64,000 bases of DNA from Tomocerus qinae. Taxonomy: Eukaryota > Arthropoda > Collembola > Entomobryomorpha > Tomoceridae. The stretch lies in the NCBI GenBank assembly GCA_020055645.1, contig CM034546.1, positions 89,776,001 to 89,840,000 on the forward strand, written 5' to 3'. Shown in pieces: positions 56,001 to 64,000 of this stretch. The notes beneath the pieces were generated by a model. That model was given only the letters and a program-made list of their open reading frames with translations, was not told the DNA's origin and ran no database searches. Numbering within the stretch: position 1 is the stretch's first letter; every line of letters starts with the position of its first letter. The position numbers and the translations under genes were made by a program.

Positions 56001-59000
56001 CTTGGTCGCATTTTGCATTACATCATAAATTTTATTCTAGTAAAGGACACTTCTATAATAATTTTCATTGGCAAAGATAAAATTATTTTCAGTCTATGGC
56101 CTGTAGTTCGTCTATTCAACTATGTAAATCTAAACATAGCATATATAGATAACAGAATTACATAAAAAGAATAGCCAATTTCAACAGTTTAAGGCTTTTG
56201 TATCAATTTACCTCCCTCCCACCTGTGATGTTTGTGATTTACATTCTGTACAAGGTTTAAAAGGTTTGCTATAAAATTGTGGCATTGCGTCTCAAGACAG
56301 AAAGTGACCCCCAAAAATATTCACGTTAAAGTAAATTACAAACAACATTCAAAAACATGAACTGTAGTATAAATTAGCATGACATAGCTAAAATAATGAT
56401 CCATACGAACCCTAAAAATTCAAGGATTGTCATTTGCTAATTAATATTCAGCTATAGTTCTATGGAATTTAATTACATTTATTTACTAATTTGTAGCTTC
56501 CATTAACAAACTTAGAGATTATAATTATACGAAGTAGAGCAGCATATTAATAATGAGAAAAAAACAACGCTTGCTTCTTGTAATAGTGTCCCATTTAGCT
56601 TAAAGAACAATAATTGCTTGTGGTTAGCCTACAGTGGTGGTGTTGGCTATTGTGAATTTAGAAGTGCACTACAAGACGGTATTAAGTTCTAGTGCTTTTC
56701 AACAGCTTAATTACAGTTAATTTGTCCCTATGCATACTACTACTCTCAACGCATATTATTCTGAATAGCATGTTTATGAATGATATGCATAAAATATTTC
56801 TGAGAGTAAAAGTATGCAAATGAAATTGTAAATATGCCATGTAAACATGCCATGTATATTCAATGAGACACGATTGTGATATCACTATACTAGATAAAAT
56901 ATGCATAAGTATTTCACACACGTTCTGGGAAATATTAAGTTATTGTTAAGCAAATAATATGCGAGTAATGCGAGTGAAGTGTGCAGCAAATATGGCACAA
57001 CGTGCAAATAGCATTATCATTACTGCTTTAATGGTTAAAATCAAAACCATCGCTGGCCCAAACAAGTCTGCATTTGGACTTACAGTCTGTAAACATCATA
57101 TATATAGAAACTATAATACTATAAGGATATTTCTATATGACGCATTGTCTATACCTTCAATGTTAAAAAATTTTCATTCTTGTGATTGGAGGGAGTCATT
57201 GAGCGAGGTCTCCTCCGCAATCTTTTAAAATGAAGTGCAATTTATTTACATACAGTGACTAAAACCGGTGACTAAAACCCCATCTTCATATGGAAGCATT
57301 TAATTTTTTTGCGGTTTGGGACTAGCCATGTCATATGATTTTTATTGTAGTTTTCTCAATGTTTAATATAGTATTATAGTTTCTATATATATGGTAAACA
57401 TTTCCAAATCGTAATAAAAATTGGCATACGCTAACAACCACAATACAAAATTGCAACAATGACTGCAGATATTCTGGCGGTGAATAGATCTTGAACTTTG
57501 ATGAAGGAATAAAAGATTAAAATTCCATTATGCATCTATCTTGGGAGCACTGAATGGAATGATTTGCAGCTATTTTTTGCCAAATGAAATGATAAAGCTT
57601 ACAGGAACAAGTTGTACTTTGAAGTTCGACTTATGAGGTAATAATTCGATAATTCTTCAAGAGATAAGTTAGTAAATAAGTCATAAAAAGGATAAGACAG
57701 TCTAATGAAAGTCTGATATTTAAATGCGGGGCAGATTATTATTATGCAAGTAAAAATTGCAACATAAATCCCTGGTATTTATCTTTTTTCCCAGCAGTAA
57801 AGAGTTACATTGACCTGGCCTTCTCGTTTCTCAAGTTTACTTTCCCACAATGTCACAACAAAACATAAAGAGTAAAGTAGGAGATAAAGTGGGTATTATA
57901 AGGCAGGCCATAAAGATATTTATTGACTGTAGGCCACCAGTTGGGCCTTGGAGGATGGAATAATATGTTCCAATTTTGTTGACTATTATTTTGCGTGGAT
58001 TTGTAATGAAAATAACATTTAAAAATTGACAGTGCTGAAATGGGATTTGGTGTGGAGAGTGAAGAGCTGGAATTCGGGAGTTGAAAATGGAGTTATTATA
58101 AATATGACTAGTGGCATTTATGTTAGTTTAAAAGCTGGTGTGGATAGAAGAGTGGATGGAGAATGTGTTTGCGTGTTTGTTGGTTGTTTAGTTGTTAAAA
58201 AAGGGGGATGTGGAAGATGGGAACGTGCCGAAATTCTTACAAGTTGTAGTACAAGGCTAATCCGGTATATCTGGAGTATAGTAAAAAGAGCTACCCATCC
58301 ATCCATAGTTAATAATATAGAGTATATAGTTGTCTGGAGCAGCACACCGCAGCACTCAGCAACCAAAGAAGGAAAGCAATGGGGTTATCATTCGCATAAT
58401 ATTCGGGAGTACTAAAGGGACGGAACGGGAATGGATGGAGCTGAGAACGAGACTGGAGAAAGTAGAATAGACGTTCTCCAGTCGGTTGGCTCTTCTCTTC
58501 CCTCCTTTTTACTCTATAGAAAAGTACAACAGAGTCAGAGTATTGGAAGAAGAGTCTGTTCTGGAGAAAGCGGCCTATTCCATCTCTACCACTACAGCTA
58601 CTATTTCTACTAGCTACGTACTCCTGCTCCTGGACTACTGGAGTGTGTGCTGGAACTGAAGAAGAACTTTCTCTCTCTCTCTTCGTCTCTATTACAAAAA
58701 TCAATAACGTATCCATTACTCTATTTGCATTTGATTCGTCCCTCAGGGCTACCAACACACATACACACACACGCTCTCCTTCCAGTCCTTCTCCATGCAA
58801 TGCATTTCATTGCATCTTCTCCATCCAGACTGTCTCCAATAGTCTCCTACTACTTATTATGATCACAGATACATAGACTAAACAACTCACAACCAGTGCC
58901 AATACTTTCTGACTTGAATCCCCTACCATTTCTTCTTTTCTGATGCTCTTTTTATTTTATTTGTCAATTCCATCGTCAATTCTATTCCCACTTGTCACAC

Positions 59001-60348
59001 ACTCCAAATTGACACAATCCACAAAACATTCCTTCCAAAAATCTATTCACATCTCATAACACTACCGCACGCCCCTAAAAAATAAACATTTTTAACACCT
59101 CTGCGATAACACTTTTGAAATACAGTTACTTTTTACATCTATTTCATGTCAATTCATTTTATGTGAACTGTCACATGGATCATGATTTTCATGATTGACA
59201 TCTGCTCTGCGTATTTTTACGCATGTGGGATTTTTGTGTTATTTTCGTGGTCATATGCACATGGAGATCAGTTTGTAGTGTATTCATACATAATTAAGTT
59301 TCTAGTACAGAAATAAAAGAGTTATAAAAATGGCATGCTCTACGATGTCACTGCTTGGCCTGGTCTATATTATTTATTGTTCGTCATCATGCTATATAGT
59401 ATATAGTGTAGGTATAAATAGTACAGTAACATTATAATGATTCTACTTGTAAGTAAATGTTATGGATGAGATGCTGTCTCGGATAAAAAGAACGGTTAGA
59501 TAAACTCATTTATTTTGTCAACGACAATAATAATTAACAGTTGACTCTATAACTCTATCTAACTGTTTAATTCAGTAGAGTTGAGAAGAGTCACAAGAGT
59601 CTGTCTCCTAATAGCACCAAAAGTCGACATCAACCTCATCGCTATCAACCGAGTAACTCTTCCTTAACTCCTCGCTGAACTCTTTTCGCATACACAAAAT
59701 ATACAATTATAAGGTAGATATCCCTACATAAATACATAGGCACACACTCCTTCTTCTTCCTATAATGCTATAACCCGTTTATATACATTATGATACCTAT
59801 ATAAGGGAAGGACGCTATATGAATTGAATCTAGATATATTGGCCTATGGTTTTAAGTAGAAAAATGGTTTTCGCTTAATCTCCGTAGTAAATACATTGCG
59901 TTACACGAAGTTTACGGAGCTAAGACGCTTATCTGCGAACCGCACCACGCCACACCAACATACATAACACCAACAGAAGAGAAGCAACCGAACGAAATAA
60001 CCAAACACACCGCAAAAGAACTAATATGTACCGAAACTGAAACCCAAACATAAATTTAAGTATGCATACAAAGCGCAGTTACCTAAATTATTTACCTATC
60101 TCATTTCAGGTAAATAGTCTGGCACTAACATCCCTCCCTACTTGATTTGATATTATTATACTCGTGTCTATATACTAAAAGATTACAAGTCGCTCATTGT
60201 GTAATGCCTATGTTATAGGTACGTGTAAAGAATTGGAAGATGTGGATTAAAAACCTGAAAATAGATAACGATAGGAGAGTTGAATAGTAATAGACTTACG
60301 TCCGGTGATGAGGAAGATGTGTAGAATGTAAAAGAGGACGAAGAACAT
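50017..60348 (-). CDS. Knickkopf/Skeletor-family protein: two DM13, DOMON, C-terminal cupredoxin-like region, GPI signal
   Basis: Fifteen constitutive exons on the minus strand give about 697 residues. From the 5' end: 60348-60300, 54589-54458, 54362-54281, 53714-53603, 53520-53282, 53197-53093, 52833-52758, 52674-52633, 52453-52184, 52104-51864, 51794-51612, 51025-50927, 50857-50702, 50437-50274, 50160-50017. ATG 60348 opens a signal peptide (MFFVLFYILHIFLITG). DM13 domain 1 spans about 20-125 (FIKDFSYDGLGPDAYFWVG). DM13 domain 2 spans about 130-240 (YIPNLHYDGAGPDAYFWVG). DOMON spans about 285-450 (WVALGFSP, VGADAVVVYY). A conserved region with GPTGGKRGYTAIT, YHPFYITDS and DTPNTVYYQCYTHNNLGW follows. 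The last 20 residues are hydrophobic and end at the stop, as in a GPI signal. Knickkopf of insects, of the same length and layout, organises and protects newly made cuticular chitin; Skeletor shares these domains. I do not separate the two by sequence alone. Confidence 0.92.
51496..51537 (-). other. Candidate cassette exon of the DM13-DOMON gene
   Basis: A 42-base stretch flanked by tttaag and gtgagt on the gene strand fits between the exons ending at 51612 and starting at 51025 without changing phase (phase 1 to 1). It would add 14 residues (EHGVKRYVLDDTNN) after the GKRGYTAIT block. The flanking exons also join directly and in frame. Confidence 0.5.
54590..60299 (-). other. Large first intron of the DM13-DOMON gene (5.7 kb)
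   Basis: It separates the signal-peptide exon from the first DM13 exon, with donor gtaagt at 60299 and acceptor gcag at 54590, restoring a split codon. I find no nested gene; the largest frames (for example on the minus strand at 58309-58800) have no recognisable domain. A CA-type microsatellite lies near 58755-58772. Long first introns often hold regulatory elements, but none is recognised. Confidence 0.7.
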
Positions 60349-62740
60349 GATGACAGATGACCTCAAAGACAAGTGAACGGACTTTCTAAATGTGCCACTC
60401 TCTTCTCATATCCAAGTCAACTTTGCAGGGTGAAGTGGAAGAAACATAACTAACTAACTGAGTGCAAAACTCACTTTAAGTTGGAGAATGACGTGACTTG
60501 GTTCAAGCGAATACAAGTGAACCAAGAGAAGTTATTTAACTGAAGGAAATTAGCTAATCAACTTATCGAAAGCGAAGGAAACGCTCTATCTATTCACTCC
60601 ACACAATTGCAAGTAAAGAGTATAACTCAAAAGTAACCAAACCAGATGCACTTTTCCTATATGCAAAAGACACACTCTTTATTAGTAATTAAACATCCTT
60701 CTCCTGTGTATTTAAGTGTACTAGTTGTAGATATAGTAGATAAATATATATATATGTTGTATATATAAAAGGCTGAGTATAATATGATTATGAAGGAGTT
60801 ATTATTGTTGTGTAGTAGTAGTGGGAGTGTTGAAGAAATGCAACGTAGTAGTAGCAGATAGTAAATTAATGTGAGAATGGGTTGAATGAGTCGGAGGCAA
60901 CAGAAAATAAAGTAGTAGTGGGGCAGAGTGAGAAGTTGGGATTCATGGGAAATGAAGTTTTCTGGGCTGAGCTCACGGGCTGACTGACTCCACTCGAACC
61001 TCTCCAACTCCAACTCTCTCCACATCTATATAATAATAACAATTCGCTATACGCACTATACACTGGCCCACTACACTCTATGAGCTTGGCTTAAAGGAAA
61101 GGGACATCACATCGTCGTCGTCGTCGTCGATGATCATCGTCTCTCTCTATTATTCTGCCTGCCTGTCCTCTGCCACTACTCTATAGATATATATATATAG
61201 TAATTCCTCCTAGGAGGAGGACTGCCCGTCCTGTGTTGTGCTATTGCACTGGTTTTCCATAGTTCTTTTAGGAGAGCATTCGGAGTGAGTGTAGTAGGTA
61301 GGTAGTAGTAGGAGATACTTATTATAGGAACGAAAGAAGTTTGGTTTGGTTGTTGGGCATTGTCGCAGACGCATTGCATTATTCTCACTTTTGCATTAAA
61401 TTCAAGTGGACTTACAACAATGAGCGTTAAGATTGCAATTCCCTGCATTTAAATCACGTCTTGTCCCTAATAGCTTCCCTTTGCCTCTCCTTTTACAAAT
61501 TAATACAAAGATAATCTCGTCTGGCTACTTTCTGAGAGACTCTGAAACAGAATACGAGTATTTACTCTCTAATGATAATAATGTATAAGGCTGTGCATAA
61601 CATGCACATGAGCAGAGCATAATATAGCATCATCAAGTGAAGGGAATTCTCTTTATTATGTTAATAATGTGTCTGTCGTGTCAAGTCAAAGCAAAAAAGA
61701 ACTGCTATGCATAGTAGTATATAGTACTACAGAGAAGAATGGGATGTAATGCACATAAAAGGGTATCGTATAAAGAATGAATTCTGATAGCGTTCGTCTA
61801 TGTACTAATGAGCTCTCGTTTTAAGCTACTTTCAGCTTTTAGCTTAAAAACTTCTTAAGCATAGCACAGCCACCTTTCATCACTATAGGGGAATATTATT
61901 ATAATACAGACTCAAGTCAGTTTGAATTATATCAGACTCTATAATAATATCTTGGCTATAGCCATTTGATTCAGTTGCGAGAGACTTATCTCTCCTCTAA
62001 GCTAGGATATACAGACTTACTTAACTTGCGTTATGTGAATGTGCATTAGCGAAGGATTGCCAACTGTATCTCTCTGCAATGGCCCACTCCTGCCTCGTAT
62101 AATGCATAGAGCCAAGCAGAGATACCCCCAAACCAAACCACATCACTATACACGACGAACTATTATCTTTCCACACACACAGGGAACACAATTCTCTTGG
62201 GTCACACTTTACTTATAAACACTTACACAACACTCGGTCCTATCTCACATGTTACCATCGAAAGGATACTAATAATTACGTTTGCGAATTTATTATTGCT
62301 AATTTATCCTGCTTTACGTCAAATACCTTTTTACATTTTAAGCAAATACTATCGTTTCATTTACAGACATTTTTTGAATGCCGAAATGTAATTATGGACA
62401 GTGGCAATAAAGTAAACACAATATTTGTCAAAGCATTTACCAAAATTAGAACATTGACAAAATCCCAAATTGTCAATACACCTTAACTGTACATGGTTAG
62501 GTTAGGTTAGATTAGGTTATAGTGTTGACAAAAAGGTGTTACAATTTGGGGGTGAATCCTCCCTAGGTACACACACCAGCCAAGTTATCCCTAACAATCT
62601 TACGTGTACGAAAATACATGTAGGAATATTTCATTTTGCTCCGACTATAACCCACCTTTAATCAACGTCTCTTTCGTAAAATAACTTGAGACAATTCATA
62701 TGATCAATTACCAATTAATTAGTTCGCGGGACTGTCAACA
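60349..62740. other. Intergenic region with simple repeats
   Basis: 5' flank of the DM13-DOMON gene, then AT-rich sequence without a supported gene. It contains a (TCG)6 tract at about 61112-61129, a TA dinucleotide run at 61186-61198 and a TTAGG-like tract at 62495-62519. Confidence 0.5.
62495..62519. repeat. Short (TTAGG)n-like tract
   Basis: GGTTA repeated about five times with one G-to-A change (GGTTAGATTAGG). Same motif as at 44576. Confidence 0.7.
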
Positions 62741-62834
62741 CAGGCATAAAAACCCAAAGCAATTGAAATGATGATATTGAGATTTGATGAAATGTAGGAA
62801 AATGGTGGAAGACATTGAGTTTTGTTTGTGACCC

Positions 62835-63122
62835 ATGGAGGAGGCGGAGGAGAATAGTGAACCTTGTTTCTCTAGTATTTCTGTAGTAAGTCTGCGGAGT
62901 AAAAGACTTGAGCGTCATAGTAGCACTTGCCCGTATAAAAGACACTGTCAGCAATGTGAAGTAAGTGAGTCTACTGAGTCTAGTGTGTGTAATAGAATAG
63001 ACTTGAGACAAGAAGACAGCCAAACTAAAGCTACCAAAGCGAACCAGAGATCTGCGAATATCCAACACAGGGTTTCACAATTCTCCCGATTATCATTCTC
63101 TTCTCCCTTCCTCATTCCTTAA
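62835..63122 (+). CDS. Possible small protein or first coding exon, unknown function
   Basis: A 95-codon frame starts at a true ATG in good context (ACCCATGG). It is preceded by a TATA-like CATAAAAA at 62745 and followed 30 bases after the stop by AATAAA (63153-63158). The product begins MEEAEENSEPCFSS and has a Cys/Lys/Arg patch (STCPYKRHCQQC), then a Ser/Thr/Gln-rich rest. It has no signal peptide, membrane segment or known motif. A strong donor (GAA/gtaagt) lies inside at 62961, so it may instead be a first coding exon of 42 codons belonging to a gene that continues to the right beyond the window. I cannot decide between these or exclude chance. Confidence 0.35.
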   Translation: MEEAEENSEPCFSSISVVSLRSKRLERHSSTCPYKRHCQQCEVSESTESSVCNRIDLRQEDSQTKATKANQRSANIQHRVSQFSRLSFSSPFLIP

Positions 63123-63159
63123 TAGTACAACTACATGCATGCATATTCGAAAAATAAAT

Positions 63160-64000
63160 TCAAACTTCATTCATTGACTCTTTATATGTACGTGGAACTA
63201 CCTACCCGACCATTAAACACTGAAGTATCAATAAGGATACGTAAACACTGGTTCAGAATTAAAACTAATAGCCAGGATTTTATGCAAATGTAGATTTCCC
63301 TGAAAATAATATTTAATTTCGAACATCCGCTTTATTCTTCAATTTCAAAATATTTAACTGTACAAATGTTGACTGTTGTGGTCCATTAAGTCTGTATTAA
63401 CAATTATGAGTGACATTATGTAATATCATTGAATGGCAATATCACTGAAAAAACATAATACATTTTCTATGCCTATAAACTGTTTATAAAAAATTATATA
63501 TCATGGTCTAAGGCTATTTACAAATATTGTTTCCCATGATGTGGACAAATACTTAATCCTCATGTACACAACAAAGATAAATCATTTACGATAGACGTGT
63601 TTACATTATTATCATAAATACGGAAGCGGTGCTCACTTGCAGACGCTAACAAACGGTAAACCGAACAGAGAGTGGACTTATATGATTATATAAATGATCA
63701 ATACATTATCCATACTACAAGTTGTAGTTAATATTTTACTGGTTGTACACACAAACCATTTGCATATTTTGACAGAAAGGATCTTATAAATCATATCTAC
63801 TTCTTTAATGTTGTATCCAGTACCAAGGAACACAAAATGAAAATATCTCAATTTCACTAACGGGACATCGGTAACATTTGGGCGGATTTGGATGAAAATA
63901 GGGACGAAGGGAGAAACCCTGTTAGAATGACGATAGATGAAGTAGGGACGGGACGAGGCTCAGTTATAGCTTAGCAGAAAAGTCCCAGTTGCTGTTGACT
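63160..64000. other. Window end, nothing recognised
   Basis: AT-rich sequence with no supported coding region. It could be 3' UTR or intron of a gene lying beyond the window. Confidence 0.4.

Noticed and set aside
58309..58800. 163-codon minus-strand frame, the longest single frame in its region
   Set aside because: It lies in the first intron of the DM13-DOMON gene, starts at no clear ATG context, shows low-complexity composition and no domain.

Overview
The window is nuclear DNA from an arthropod. It is AT-rich, and every confident gene is split by GT-AG spliceosomal introns. I see seven confidently readable protein genes, one two-exon gene of unknown family and one weak small ORF. The gene set (a Spatzle-type cystine-knot ligand, a Knickkopf/Skeletor DM13-DOMON protein, a cuticle-like secreted protein, a BTB zinc-finger factor), plus short (TTAGG)n tracts, points to an insect or another pancrustacean. 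A membrane collagen of the MACIT class (types XIII/XXIII/XXV) is also present. I cannot name the species or order from sequence alone. For most genes I rebuilt the exons by hand from splice sites and reading phase; each model closes in one frame from ATG to stop, and the coordinates should be good to a base or two.

Layout: 1-2.9 kb has no recognised gene. At 2.9-3.4 kb (+) is a small unknown protein with an acidic tail. At 6.0-8.0 kb (+) is a Spatzle 3/4-like ligand. 8.1-14.2 kb is repeat-rich: a G/C-rich foldback, a TA-flanked MITE and pieces of longer dispersed elements. At 14.7-20.9 kb (-) is a 20-exon transmembrane collagen. At 23.5-24.5 kb (-) is a secreted Ala/Tyr/Val-rich protein with a His tail and a TATA box. 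24.7-29.3 kb is a second repeat-rich stretch, including an inverted copy of the element at 12.7-14.3 kb. At 29.4-31.1 kb (+) is a CCCH-Tudor protein. At 35.1-38.0 kb (+) is a BTB plus four-C2H2 protein. At 42.0-43.5 kb is a tandem array with 30, 20 and about 10 bp periods. At 46.2-48.3 kb (+) is a short protein with two CAP-Gly domains. At 50.0-60.3 kb (-) is a Knickkopf/Skeletor-family protein with a 5.7 kb first intron. A 95-residue ORF of uncertain status lies at 62.8-63.1 kb (+).

The genes do not form an operon or obvious functional cluster. Several act outside the cell: the Spatzle-like ligand, the membrane collagen, the cuticle-like protein and the GPI-anchored DM13-DOMON protein. The rest act inside: a probable germline/piRNA-type Tudor protein, a transcription factor and a microtubule plus-end type CAP-Gly protein. 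I found no clear new multi-gene system. The most unusual items are the second basic cleavage-like site and the cassette-like exons in the collagen, the compact CAP-Gly protein with altered GKNDG motifs, a possible BTB-only isoform, the helically phased A-tract array and the foldback elements.
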